Below, in pieces: positions 24,904-37,799 of a stretch of DNA of 64,000 nt. Both the position numbers and the translations under genes were made by a program. Below the pieces are notes generated by a model. That model was not told where the DNA came from. It ran no database searches and was given only the letters and a program-made list of their open reading frames with translations. Source of the DNA: Sycobia sp. Sy_11 (taxonomy: Eukaryota; Arthropoda; Insecta; Hymenoptera; Epichrysomallidae); contig JACCIC010000002.1 of assembly GCA_018907035.1 (NCBI GenBank), forward strand, positions 811,001 to 875,000, read 5' to 3'. How positions within the stretch are numbered: the first letter of the stretch is position 1; every line of letters begins with the position of its first letter.

Positions 24904-24925
24904 TGTAACTTAAAAGGACACCTGG
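24904..24925 (-). repeat. Right terminal inverted repeat of the TA-flanked element
   Basis: Its reverse complement reads CCAGGTGTCCTTTTAAGTTA, matching the left end apart from a few substitutions and a 1-2 base gap. Confidence 0.72.
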
Positions 24926-25152
24926 TACATAAGTACTCTAGCCTGTAGAATACAAATTGCCAACTCCCTGTTTGCAGATCTTATCTTTCGACTCGCTTCC
25001 CAGCGACACTGTTTCATGCAATATATACATATGTATGCACACAAACACTCGCACGCATATGTCCATACACACATGTATGGCTGAACATACAATGACATTT
25101 GAGAGAATACACGAATCCGCTGTATAAAGAGGGATGAAATTAACTTGTTATA

Positions 25153-25159
<7 letters not shown>

Positions 25160-25197
<38 letters not shown>
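25160..25197. repeat. (TA)n microsatellite
   Basis: About 38 bp, preceded by a short GT run. Confidence 0.96.
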
Positions 25198-25200
<3 letters not shown>

Positions 25201-25392
25201 GCGAATATATGCAAACACAAAGAAAAAAAAATCACCGGTTAAGCTCGGCTGAATTGTATTGCCGTGCACGCCGGGCATTTTACTCATTACTTTGGTCGGG
25301 GCGCTGGCTGGCGGGGAGGGGGGGGCGAGTCATTCAACCCAAGAGACGGCGCAAAGGCGTACACTAGTCGTCTATAGAAGTGCGATGAAAAG

Positions 25393-25394
<2 letters not shown>

Positions 25395-25441
<47 letters not shown>
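25395..25441. repeat. (TA)n microsatellite
   Basis: About 47 bp. Confidence 0.97.
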
Positions 25442-25442
<1 letters not shown>

Positions 25443-25706
25443 GTGTGTAAGCCTCTCGGTCGAAGATAAATAGAAGTGCGGACCACAGGGAGCGAGAAAT
25501 GCGTAAATTCTCCGTCAGCTATATTCGGCGCACCGTTCGAAAATGAACCTATTGTGCTCGAGAAAAATGCGCGACTGAGAGAGCTATTTGCCTGATCAGT
25601 TAGATATACGAATAATTGTCAATCGTTAACCACGGCACTAGTAATAACAACAGCAAAATCAATAAAAATAATTATGATTATTCTTATAATAATATGTCTT
25701 TTTGTG

Positions 25707-25734
<28 letters not shown>
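25707..25734. repeat. (CT)n microsatellite
   Basis: About 28 bp. Confidence 0.95.
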
Positions 25735-25740
<6 letters not shown>

Positions 25741-26167
25741 ATATACGAAGTTTACGGTGTACTCTAGACCGATAAATACAATCTCATAAATTCGTAATCG
25801 AAGTACGTGAAAACCTCGGGCGACTCTCATATCAATCAGCGATCGAGATTAGAGGAGTCGGTGCAACGACAGCGTCAGTCGCGTACGCCTGTCCATATAC
25901 TAATGATGAAAAAATTATGTTTAAAAAAGTAAACTGAAGTATAGGTTTTATTGCAAATGGCAATAATTATAAAAATTATTCCTTAATAAAAATTATTAAA
26001 CGTTACGAATAAGCAATAATTTTCTAAATAAAAACGATTTATATCTTAATCATGTTTTATATTCGAGCTGTTTAGATAAAAGTACAATAAGATCATGAAA
26101 ATTAATTTTGATAGACTAATGTAATATTGGAATTTATAATGAATGTTAACGAATTCAAGTTTTTTAT

Positions 26168-26184
26168 AAAAAAAAAAAAAAAAA
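26168..26184. repeat. Poly(A) run
   Basis: Seventeen A; no flanking duplication or element recognised. Confidence 0.9.
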
Positions 26185-26972
26185 CAAAAGACACAAATAT
26201 ACATTTATAATTTATTTTAGCAATTTATACGATACTGTCAGAAATGTAAAGAAAACTGAATTTACATTTTAATTATTATATACGAATTTTTCGTTAGATT
26301 TCAGCAACTTTACAGAAATGAATAATCCAAGAATTACTCTTAATAAAATATCTATATTGTTATCAATTTGAAATTGTGTCAGATTTACGTAAAAATTTTG
26401 TTCACAAAGATAATAACGACAGAAAAATTCTAACCTCAATCGTTCAATCATTAATTTGCCATCTATATATACAAAAGTATAGGTATAGAAAATATATAAA
26501 ATATAAGACACTGCACTGCTGCACTCGGCGTCTGTCGTTGAGAATACATGTTTAGATTTCCATACGTATGTATGTACGTATTGCATTAGTTACGAGTATA
26601 ACAGTTATATATATAGTGTTCGTATGTATTTAGTATATATAGAAATTACATACAGTTTATCATATATAGTTCGTATAACATGACGTCGCAAAATCGTGAT
26701 TTCTAATAAAAGAAGTTTAAGAAAGTTTGCTCCTGAAGTAAAATCGACGCATGAAAATCTCCAATTGACGGTCGAATTAATCATCATGAAACTTTGTTCC
26801 GAGGCTCTAAACGACCGGGTTCAACCCTGTACGCACAGCCAGAAAGACAATGTAAGTTGCATAATGCCGCATTCCAAATGGCCCTGTTTCAAAAAACCAA
26901 ATAGTCTTCCTCGAGTTTTAACATCTATGTGACACGTATAGCGTATCCACCTATACATGTCTTCGAGGCGCT

Positions 26973-26976
<4 letters not shown>

Positions 26977-27020
<44 letters not shown>
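26977..27020. repeat. (TA)n microsatellite
   Basis: About 44 bp. Confidence 0.97.
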
Positions 27021-27024
<4 letters not shown>

Positions 27025-27254
27025 CCCAATTATTTAAGCCACCGCGGTGTCTTCGCCTCGTCGCGGGTGTCTATTTTTACGGTCTACATCTAACGCAAAT
27101 ACGTAATGCGTCGCTTCGCCTTGGCTTGATTGCCATTCGGCGTTCTTTCGGCAAATAATGTACAACAATAATACACGCTAGTCGAGAGTATTTGCAAGGT
27201 CTGTATATTATTTGCTGTATTTATAACAATGGTTAAACATTGTAATACGATTGA

Positions 27255-27257
<3 letters not shown>

Positions 27258-27298
<41 letters not shown>
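27258..27298. repeat. (TA)n microsatellite
   Basis: About 41 bp. Confidence 0.97.
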
Positions 27299-27301
<3 letters not shown>

Positions 27302-27979
27302 ATTATAAGGGACGTTTTCGCGCGATACGTTTATATACGCGCACTCTTACACAAATGGGATAATTCGTAACTTTTATATTTATATATTCATATCTACGCG
27401 TTGAATAATGATTTGTTTGCTTAGCAAAAATATTATGAGCGGCGCGTTCGTTTACACGAGCGTAAAAATATGTCAAGTCATCCGTCGAGCATTTTGCCCG
27501 CTCCCCTCTGACAGTATGACGACGAAGTAACAGTCGCTGTATGTATCGAGCCAGGCGGGCGCGCGATCATTTATTTTTATTGATAAATAAATAGTCTCTG
27601 CCTGTGTCTGTACATGTACCCCCCCCTCTCTCTCTTTCTATGTATACGCGACTTTGTAAAATTAAATCATTCGTTAATCTTTGCGCAGATACATAAAACT
27701 AAACCAGTTTCAGCCGAACCGAGCTACAAGAGAGTTCGCGTGATAAATTTTGACGCGGCGAGCGCTTGCGAGCGTGTTGCGTAACGAGCGAATTTCAAAA
27801 CTTCGCTAAAATTATATATATGTGTGTATGTATGCATATATATATATAATATACTTCACGACGAACGCGCGTTAACATTTTTCCAGGCTATATGCAACGT
27901 GTATTGGACAGTTAAGATAACGTTATAGTGTTACGCTACTATTTTATTTTTTCTTTGTAATCAACTGGCAATTATCCCT

Positions 27980-27983
<4 letters not shown>

Positions 27984-28021
<38 letters not shown>
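27984..28021. repeat. (TA)n microsatellite
   Basis: About 38 bp. Confidence 0.96.
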
Positions 28022-28022
<1 letters not shown>

Positions 28023-28133
28023 CACTCCAGTTAAACTCTCTGTTGTGTATATATTCCAGGCGAGTTCTTAAAAGTTTCAGCGCTTTTGTAAAGAAGAGTT
28101 GACAATTTCATTATGTCGTAGCTCAATTATGTT

Positions 28134-28136
<3 letters not shown>

Positions 28137-28175
<39 letters not shown>
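28137..28175. repeat. (AC)n microsatellite
   Basis: About 39 bp, at the left edge of a moderate-GC noncoding block. Confidence 0.96.
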
Positions 28176-28180
<5 letters not shown>

Positions 28181-28964
28181 GCGAAGCGTCTGGCCTAATT
28201 CTTCAATTAAGTCGCGTCGTCTTTATTAATTGCTGCTACTCGACGCCTCGGTGACGTCGCTGTAGCCGCGCGCGACGCTTATCCGCCATTAAAGTTTTTA
28301 TGCGTTTATGTTCCGCAGCTGATAAGCGCGCGTCAATGGATTTTTAAGAATATTTTGACTATCGGCTTTAATTGTCCTGTCATTTTCCAGCTGAGGTCGG
28401 CTCTCAATTTGCGATTTAATTCGCGGCGCTCGGGCGTGTAAACGAATTTAATTGGTTTTCGAGTACGTTGACATTGGAATCAATCTACGACTTTCGAAAT
28501 CGCATGCTCGTCCTAATGTTTGCTTTGCAATTACGCCACATTAAAGCGTATGCTTTATTTAGAGATTGCTACCGGTAATTATATGAATTGGTCAAATTTG
28601 ACGAAAGTTGACCTGATTTTAGCCAGACTATAGATATAATAAAAATTTTATTTGAAAACGAATAATAAAAAAAAAAAAACATAAAATCCAAGATGCCAAG
28701 GGCAATCATTTAAAATACATGAACTGTTGAAACGAGAAAAAATGAACAATGCATGAAACTGAATTTTCTTAATTTTATTTTTAATTAACACTTTGGATTA
28801 GGTTTACTTAACAGTTTTATTATATGTGTAACTATTTTTTAGCGATTTTTTTCTGCTAAAATTAAATTCTTTTTTGCATAGATATTGACAATAGTAGTAT
28901 ATATATATAAGACCTTTTTGAAAGTTAATTGAGAAACCAAACGTATGAAACCCTATATTATTTG

Positions 28965-28969
<5 letters not shown>

Positions 28970-29015
<46 letters not shown>
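28970..29015. repeat. (TA)n microsatellite
   Basis: About 46 bp. Confidence 0.97.
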
Positions 29016-29017
<2 letters not shown>

Positions 29018-30367
29018 TATATTCTATACATAAACTTCCACTTTGATTACCATTCGTGACGTAACTAGTAAAATATCTACGATAAAAGTGCATTAAATTT
29101 TAAAGAACTTTCAATAATTCATAATTAATTAAATAAATTCTTAAAAAATTATACAAAAATGTAATTTTTTATATTTTTAATGAAAATTATCATATAATAC
29201 CTTCAAAAAAAATTCGGTTGAGCAGCCCTTTTCTTCCTTTTTTTTTTCATTTCCTCAATTAAATTTAATCAAATCTTGTGTGCATCGTGAGTAGAAAAGT
29301 TTAAGTTTTTTTTTGTAGCAAATGGGGGCAGATACTTGCCATTCTACTGATAAATACAGTATTTGTGCGAATGCAATATCAGGCTCTTCCAAAGTCGATC
29401 TCCAAATAATGGTTTCGTCTGAAACGAGGTATATTGATCATATTTTAGTATCCATTCACACTTCTATGAAACACGCTTGGCTCGAAAATATTTATTTTAT
29501 AGTAAATTTATTTATTTCGTATTTAATTTATTTTATATATAGAAATTTGATCGGATAAAAAGGTGATTATTGTATCGAGCTTTTTCCTATCGGAAACTAT
29601 CGTTAGCAAATGTATCGTGGCATCGAGAGTTGAACGACACACCATCCGAGCGGAACGATAGACGATGAAAGAATAATTTCACGATAATGCTTAGATTATA
29701 TTTAGATAGGCTATAAAAATTCGGATCGAACCTAGAAACGAATTCATAAGCTATCTGGAGGATTGAGGAAACTGATTGACTGCTACGAAAGCCTACTTTT
29801 CATTCAGTCATTTCGACCATAATTTTTTAAAATAAATCATGCCATATTAAGTTTGTCAGTTTCAGTATGAGTATTGAGCTGAACAGAAATGAAATTTCAA
29901 CATTTCGTTCGACAAATTCGAGGTACGAAGTCCAAAACAAGAAACAGTTAATAATTTAAAATGAAACTATTTTATCCATTTTGTTTCGTAATCATTAGAA
30001 AAATAAATGCAGTTGGATTTTCATGCATTTCGCTCAAGAGCAGATATATTGATATGAAAAACTCAAATAAGAATCTTTGTTAAAACGTTTAAATAAATAA
30101 TTATATTCTTAAGTCTGCATTAACGGCAAAAACTTTCTCCGCATCGACTTCTATATCTGGGGAGTTCTTCCCTTCGCAGCTCTTCGAGGGGCCAAAGTTC
30201 AAGCAAAGATTTTCACGGCATGTCTCAGGAGTTCGATAAATACAGTAGGCTCGAGTTTCGGCTAATAGTACCGTTCGTCTGGCCGTCGATTATCCGGCGC
30301 TTTGAACGGGCACTCGCGCTATCTTGTTATTCGGCACAATACTTTTTTCATACGTATGAGGCAAGAC

Positions 30368-30392
30368 TTTTTTTTTTTTTTTTTTTTTTTTT
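30368..30392. repeat. Poly(T) run
   Basis: Twenty-five T followed by TTG/TTC units. Confidence 0.95.
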
Positions 30393-32626
30393 GTTGTTCT
30401 TGTTCTTGTCGCCGTTCTTGCACGATTTATCCAAGTCTCAGTCGGGGCGAAATTTCCCATGGGGATTTTGTTTCTGCCTGCCTGCCTGCCGCGCGCTGCT
30501 CTTCTAAAAGTTAAATTCAGCGCCATGAGAATTCCGCGGAGTAATAAAAACTGAATTATCAACAAGTTAGGCGACAAACAAGCCGGGACAATTTACAACT
30601 GTGCTTTCTCCCTGACCAAGTTTGCGATTCCTTTTCATTTTTACCGACAGTTTGCTATCTTGCTGTGTGGGAGTCAAGAAATCCTCGTCAATTATTCAGA
30701 GAGCGGTAAAGTAGACATAAAGTATGAAATAGCTGTTATTAACAGCATTTTGAATTTGTTCAAAATATAGTAAGAAATATATTCTTAATTGTCACGTGTT
30801 AAAATGATATTGAAATTTGTTCTAAATATTTATTTATTATATTAATATCAATTTCCAGAAACTGCAGTTATTTATATTAGATTTATTTCATATAATTATC
30901 ATAAATTTACTTAGTCTCTTCATCAAGTGGGCCATCTCATTACTGTACACTTGTTTTATTCATTGTTAATAATAATTATTTTATTCTATTGGGTTTTGTT
31001 CATAGTTACAATTATTATACGACTATGAAATTGTATTTCAATTAAAATATCGTTGAATGTAATATTATATATTATATTTCTTTAGTACGTATTTAGAAAC
31101 TTTGAAAGTGATTCGCCATTGCAGAATCATAAACAGATATAATTGGCTCTGAATGAAGTCCTTGCATAACTTCTATAGAAAAGAAACGAACTATTCATTT
31201 ATGGATGTTGAGATAGTAAATAGGACAGGACATTTTCATATGCATAATTAGTTAGTTCTTCTCTATGCGGACTTTTAAAATTTACGAAGACCATTGACCG
31301 TCGGTTAATTTAAGATACAAGTCAATTGGTAAATTTATAAAACATATTCTGATAGTTAATGTTTTGTCATGAAACATACTGATTTTTAATAATCGGACTT
31401 TGTCACAATACATGTTTAGAAATCATTATACGCGTGAGTTATTCTTTTGATGGGATGTCTGCATTGACGGTTCCATTTATAGATGGCACACATATTCTAA
31501 TCATTATACACAGATTTTGTTGGATATGCTGGCGCGTCACATTTTGTTTATTTTTAGATTATTATAAGCTCTATGTATAACAAAATCTATGATGTAATAA
31601 GTGTATAACTACATTTATTAGTCTGTATACTGTCGTCGTAGTCACCATTGTACCTGTCCACGACTGTTTGTCGTTTTACAAATTATGACGACGTTACTCG
31701 CCCAATAAACAATACCTTTGTAACTTATATCAAATATCGTAAATTGCACTCCAACACAAGTGATCCTCGCATTCGAAGGCGAGCCAATCGTAGCTGTCAA
31801 AGAATTTTCAGCCTCGTCTTTGACACAAAGTGTAGATGGACATGGAGCTGGCAGAGAAGTATTCCAATATAAATATACTAATACTTACAAAGATTCTAGA
31901 TATTCAAACAAGAATAAACTAATCTACGACAGCGTCTTATGTAATTCTTCCAGTACTGTAAACAAATTGGACTAAATAAGCAATACCGCTTCCACTTTTA
32001 GTGTATTAATCAAGACATATATGTTCCCTTCAAAGTATGCACGCAAACGAATGATCGTTAGATATTAACAAGTTGGATTCCTGACAACCTACTAACAATT
32101 GGGGTGTTTTGTCAACTGTCAAATTATCAAGGACGGAAAAAAATCCAATAAATATTTAGTCCATTACTTCAAGAAACGCTGTCGACCTCTCAAAGAGATA
32201 CGAGAAACATGATAAAGCAAATAAAATCGATGCAACTTACTGATATTTTCAACATGTGCACGATAACAATTGATAAAGATCGCAATTTACAATATCAAAT
32301 GCATAATATAACCATTACACGCATGGAGTGCGCTCAGATAACGATTTGGCTGGTATATCGTAATACAAATTTATAGATAAATTGTCTGAATTTCCAATCC
32401 AACGACCCGACGATGAAGTTCAAGCCCACTTCATTCTTAAAGTCCTAAAATTCAGAACGAACTCAAACGACGATAAATTTACCGACGATAAATAAATTTA
32501 TTATTTTTAAATAATCAAGCCTGATTTTACTAAGAGTTAAATGTTATTACTAAAAGAAAGTAGTTAATTTTTCAAAAACATATCAAAGAAAATCATTAGC
32601 CTAGTTATCGTTAGTGTCAAAATTAA

Positions 32627-32908
32627 TCGAATTCGCAAACTAAAGCACGGCGGAATGAAATCGATGGTAAATGCAGGTACGAAGTATCAAGATCAGAATG
32701 TAAAATAAGAAAATATCATTACAGGTTAAACAATGCTAAAGAACTTCTAATGAATGCTTTGAAAACAAAGATAAAAAACGTTACCGGGACAGCTGCACAG
32801 CGCGCTAAAAGAGATAATACGTATGATTATGCCAAGGTGCTTGAAACGAAACCCTTTACAAAACAACATGTTTTAAGCGGCTGTCGGGAGCTCGCAGAGC
32901 AGAGGTAA
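32627..32908 (+). other. Unrecognised 93-codon open frame
   Basis: The frame runs from just after a TAA to a TAA, with no methionine near its start. It is rich in Lys, Arg and Asn (KARRNEIDGK, HYRLNNAKELL, TGTAAQRAKRDNTYDYA, LSGCRELAEQR). An acceptor-like ATTACAG lies inside it at 32717-32723 and a donor-like AGAG-GTAAAA at its end, so it could be an exon of about 180 bp. No family is recognised. A frame this long is expected several times by chance in 64 kb of this composition. Confidence 0.2.
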
Positions 32909-33370
32909 AAGACGATAATTTCGAGCATTTAATAAGGCTGCTTTAAGATTTTCGAGAACTCGATAGAATACAATAAAATTTTTGGAAAACCCTTAATTAA
33001 TCAAACTATATTAAAATAAAATAATATCGACAGCAATAACAGTAGATAATAATAACGTAATGAGAAGAAAGCCACGTATCTTTTTCTACTTGATATTTAA
33101 GAGATAGAACTCTGTACGTTCGTATTTGCATGATAAGTAAGAATTTGGATGTTGTGGATAACGACCCAGTTCCCGACGCGCCTGTAAAGAAACTAACTAA
33201 ATCAACAAGCCAGTCGATTTCAGTATTTAAAGAGGACAAAGAGTCTCGTCAGCCGAGCGTTACAGACAATAATTAATACATTCGCGTTTTGCGCCCAATA
33301 TCTTTGTTAAGCATTTCTCGCAGCCCGGCAGCCCTTTGGAAGCCGATCGCTCCGCCAGCGGGTAGACGCG

Positions 33371-33393
33371 CGGCGGCGGCGGCGGCGGCGGCG
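33371..33393. repeat. (CGG)n microsatellite
   Basis: Seven to eight CGG units at the start of a GC island. Confidence 0.94.
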
Positions 33394-33795
33394 TCATCGA
33401 TCCGCGAGTCCCCCCCGCGAGCCCTTCGCGCGTAATTGCGTCATTCCGCCGATTCGTCGCCGCGTCCCCCCCCCCCCTCGGCTTCGCGGGTTGCGTAATA
33501 TTTGAGGACGGATTGAGAGCCGGAGAGGCGAGGGCGGGGTGGTGACGGGGTAGAACCCTTCATTGATCGGATATATATAAAAACAAAAAGAAAGGAAAAA
33601 AGAAGATGAAAAAGAAGAAAAATTCGTCGACTCGCTAATCCCGAGATGTCGCGGGGACGCGAGAGTCGCTGGGATATTTAAAAATAGACCGGAGGTACTT
33701 GGGCATTCGGGCCGTGTCGATATAACAGTCCGATCCGGTCGATAGATTCGCCGTCCATAAAGATGCTCCCCGGGGGCGATAAGCCCAGGGAGGTT

Positions 33796-33837
33796 GGGGG
33801 GACGAGGGCGGGACAAAGGCTGGAGGGGGGGAGGGGG
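33796..33837 (+). other. G-quadruplex-capable run
   Basis: Five G runs of three to seven bases; the first three are close together, the last two are separated from them by a 12-base gap. Confidence 0.5.
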
Positions 33838-34589
33838 AGTAAAAAAGATAGAGCGAGTCACGAATGCACGACTGTATTGTGTGGCTATGTGTATGTATGT
33901 ATACATATATATATATAGGCACGAGTATAAACGGCACTGTCTGTCTCGTAAATTTTGAGAATGTAGGCTCCGATGGCGCCTGCGCCCCAGAGCTCGCCCG
34001 AGCCCGCGGCAATTGTCTACTTTTCTTGCTCACCTATCTATATATTACGTAGCAGGAGGAGGGGGGGAGGGTCGGGGGACGGAAATTCCCGGAGGGTCTT
34101 TAAATTTCGGTTATGTTTATACAGTGGAACGGGCGCCCGGATAAACGAACGCGACAAACTGCTACTAACGCGCCGGATAAATTTATTAGAAATGTCCCGG
34201 GCGTTGTGTCGTCGAGAATACATGGCTTGTTCTGCTATGCATATATATATATACGCATACACAAATTTTAATATACCCAATAGGATAACGCGGGGTAGTT
34301 GCGAATCGCACGAAAGAGTGCAAATAAATATATATATATAGCTTTGTGTGAAATTTCGAAATATTCTTGCATCGCGATCATAGGCAGGAGGAAATAAATA
34401 GAATAGAATGGAAGATTAAGGATGTTCTTTGCCTCGCGAGCTGGTCCGTCTTTCTAACTCGAAAGTTTCATTCGCTTTGCGGATTAACGAAGGATTCATT
34501 TGTCTGTAACCGATGGTTCGGCTTACATCCAACATCACGTCAGGCAGCGCATCGACCGACCCCGATGGCTTACTCATATATACGTACAT

Positions 34590-34703
<114 letters not shown>

Positions 34704-35647
34704 TTGAACAGAGAAGAACGACTGGGCTGATAAGCATCGATTCAAAGCCCGAGAGATCCGGGTTGACCTTTGGAAAACGAAGTGGCGTCCGCCCCCGGGA
34801 CGTGATTGGCTCTATAGTTGCATTTGCCGTGCCAGCGGGATGGCCGAGCAGCCACTTTGAACTTCGATGGAATACGGAACGGTGGGACGTGAGACGTTAA
34901 TTTGCTCAATCCCAGCCAGTGATGAATCGAATCTCGCCAGTATACGTATCTCACGTCTGTCGGTCGTTTTAAGAATTGGACGGGCGGAAATGAATTTACT
35001 GCATCCGCGCGTAATACAATTCATTAAGTTATAATTAAATCCAATTCTGTTGTTTTTATGGCGCACAGCTGCCCGGGGATTATAAGCCATTGGCAATTAA
35101 AAATGTAGAGATAGATCGATGACTAAATGGATGGAATCCAGGATTTAGAGGAATGCAATAACATTAAATAATGACTTACAGAGGATTATTCATTATTATT
35201 TTATTAACTGTTGACTATAATTGACTTGCAGAGGGACATTGCAAAAGTGAAAGGGACGTCTATTACATGTCGAGGATTGCTAAGGTACTGCCAATGTACT
35301 CGTTAATTTGGTTGACTTGATTCTCTGCATTGTCTATTACCGCGCTCTAATAGGTCCACTACATAGATTATTCTGTGCAGATCACATAAAACCTCCATCA
35401 GCAGCATACAATTTAATCGCAATAACGATCCGAAGCAGAACAGTCGGACGATCCATCGATTTATCAATCTCCACAATGACTTCAACTACGAATTATCAAT
35501 ATCTGCGGCAAATGGCCAAAACGAAAATCGATGACACATAATCCCCACCTTACCCTTAGCCCAATTCTCTTAATGCGCGAACGCGGCCTGCAATCCGAGA
35601 GCCGCGAATTAGGGAATCTCTATATATCTATACGTAAGTACGAGTGG

Positions 35648-35649
<2 letters not shown>

Positions 35650-35692
<43 letters not shown>
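35650..35692. repeat. (TA)n microsatellite
   Basis: About 43 bp. Confidence 0.97.
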
Positions 35693-35695
<3 letters not shown>

Positions 35696-35867
35696 CGAGC
35701 GCACTCGTAGGTTTTCGCGCAGCCTGATAAAATGATTCCTCAATGTCAAGGTGGTTGCGCGGTCCGAGTTGTTCGTCGTTACGTAACCTGGCGGTGTATG
35801 GCCTGCTCGTGCGGTATAAAAATAGACGTGCGACGGACTGTTACAAACTACAGCCTGACACCTGCAT

Positions 35868-35874
<7 letters not shown>

Positions 35875-35920
<46 letters not shown>
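35875..35920. repeat. (TA)n microsatellite
   Basis: About 46 bp, 180 bp after the previous tract. Confidence 0.96.
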
Positions 35921-35925
<5 letters not shown>

Positions 35926-37799
35926 CGCATACTGTAAAATAAGAATTGGGAATCGCGATTCTGCAAGCGTGGACAAAATCAAGAGGCTTATTAGCAGTCG
36001 AGAAATAATATCGTTGGGCACAAATTTTAGTTTTCAATTCGTCAATTTCGAATCTCGCGCAGTAAAATTACAAGTATGATTACTTGTAATGGATTTTTAT
36101 ATTCTTAAAAGTAGATTTTATATGATGGTATGCGCGAGAACTTCGAAACGTCAACGATTAAATGTGAGAGCACACTCGTCGAATTTTAAACCAAGCCCAC
36201 TGAAACAGTCTATAAATCATCCAAATAGCCTTGGGAGTTTTTTTTATTAAAATGTTACAAAAACGCTGTAAAGAACTAACTAACACTGACCACAATGATT
36301 GCCTGTAGTTTCGAAGAGCTATTTTCGGTTATCTTTTGATTTTGTTCGACATTTGGTACATTATTGATTCTTTTTGGACTCTAATTATGAACGTATCAGC
36401 GATGAAAGGGAACAAATTGTATGCCCATCGCGAAGTCCGCAAAGAGCCTATAAACATATTGGTGTATCGGATAATTATGAGTATGAAAAATGTGTTAGAT
36501 GTACCATCTAAATCAAAATACATATTTCATGCGTTATACAAGTTCGCTCTATATAAAGAATAATTGAACGGGGAGCCTTGATGAATGATGAAACGCAAAT
36601 CACAATAAAATTATGTTTCTCTGTACTTTTTTTGAAAACTAGGAATTCTTCAGGATAAATGTGTACGAAATTAAGTATACTTATTTTAATAACATGTATA
36701 ACTTTTATCTCGAACACTTTTTCAAATCTTGAAAATTGTTTCCTACGCACCTTTTTTTATAGTTTACTCGTGAAATTCACCATGTAAATAAAATTTACGT
36801 CATAGTTTATTTCGACATTCGTAATTCCCCCATCAAGAAAATATAATTATATAACATTTTAACTCATTTAGAGGTTAGAACTTTTCGGAACAAAATACTT
36901 CAAAGTTTCAAAGGTATTCTTACCAGATAAATAATGCTTAGATCAATCTATTTATGAACTTCTCCACTTCGAGGCAATTATTACATGAAAAAATTATATA
37001 TTTTTTATATTCTGATTTTTAGTTATCAATGATTTTTGATGATATGAAACTGATGTTCAGAATAGACAGTCTTTGAGAGCAGGAATCACTTCATTCAAAC
37101 GCAATACATAAGTGAATAAAAGCTTAAAGCGCATGCTTTCTGTACAATAATTCATAAAAATCATAGAACTGTAAAAGTTATAAAAGCTAAATATTATTTA
37201 ATTTGCGTCACCATTTGAAATGTTTTTCGTTAACTTTACGTTTGTAAAATAACTACATTACTGAAACAAAGTTTTTTTACATTGAATTCACGAATTCATA
37301 GCCGTGTATACGCTTTGTGAAATATTATTAATAAATAATGTACCAAAGTTTAAAAAATCACTTGGATTAAAGTTTCAGAAAAATTGTATTTATAGCAAAA
37401 TCTTTTTTTATGGTTGATATTTTTTTGAAGTTTAGATAAAAATCGAAACAGCCGTCGCAATCAGTGTAAATTTTGTGAAACTATAATCCAAGTGTTATTT
37501 TTTAAAAACTGAACTCCTATATTATTTTTTTTTTTATTTCAATTTTCATTATTTCTATACTAAATTATTATTTTATTATTTATATTTCTTATTTGAAAAT
37601 GTAAATAGCTTCGTTAGAGACTCTACTTGCAAAGTTTTTCCCGTACAATCCATCATGGACAGTGTAAAGAAGACAACATTTTTCCTTGCCTCGTGCGTTT
37701 GAAAATGCCCAGACGAGCGAAACTGACGTTAGAATATAATAAATTTTGATTTTGCGAAAGGAGCGAAATCTTTTTAATTTTTTTTTTTACGTGTATAAC

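Larger units (their letters stand above)
24197..24925. mobile_element. Nonautonomous TA-flanked DNA transposon with inverted ends
   Basis: A 729-bp block begins CTGGGTGTCCTATTTTAACT and ends with the near reverse complement AAGGACACCTGG, each end directly flanked by TA (24195-24196 and 24926-24927). About 20 of 24 terminal positions match, with a 1-2 base gap. TA duplication and GGTGTCC ends are typical of IS630-Tc1-mariner elements in insects. No transposase motif is recognisable inside; the 71-codon minus-strand frame at 24647-24862 matches nothing I know. I read it as a deletion derivative or MITE mobilised by a related transposase. The orientation is unknown. Confidence 0.75.
24928..28969. 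other. No gene seen; microsatellite-dense stretch
   Basis: Five long (TA)n tracts plus CT and AC arrays within about 4 kb, with unique DNA between. 28.18-28.56 kb is a moderate-GC block rich in TAAT cores and CpG that resembles a conserved noncoding element. Confidence 0.5.
29016..33299. other. No gene seen; AT-rich with a mid block
   Basis: 30.13-30.68 kb is moderate-GC around a poly(T) run. 31.6-32.9 kb has several unrelated open stretches (71-93 codons), none recognised; they might be remnants of an old element. Confidence 0.45.
33300..34090. promoter_or_regulatory. GC-rich island with CGG repeat, candidate regulatory region
   Basis: A GC- and CpG-rich block begins with (CGG)n, then C-runs and G-runs with quadruplex potential, and continues with alternating G-rich and AT-rich pieces to about 34.09 kb. 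Such islands often mark promoters in insects, but no open frame, initiator or transcript can be pointed to. The minus-strand frames of 132-170 codons follow C-rich and CT-rich sequence and look like shadows. Confidence 0.28.

Noticed and set aside
26811..26835. GGTTCAACCC resembling a tRNA T-arm
   Set aside because: No upstream D-arm or anticodon arm at the right spacing, and no acceptor pairing.
31473..31505. PFIDGTHILII in a plus frame, resembling the IDGTHI motif of Harbinger transposases
   Set aside because: None of the other conserved Harbinger segments occur up- or downstream in any frame; an 11-residue match is likely chance.
33394..33906. 170-codon minus-strand open frame
   Set aside because: Pro/Ser/Arg-rich translation of C-rich island DNA overlapped by a second open frame; no domain recognised.
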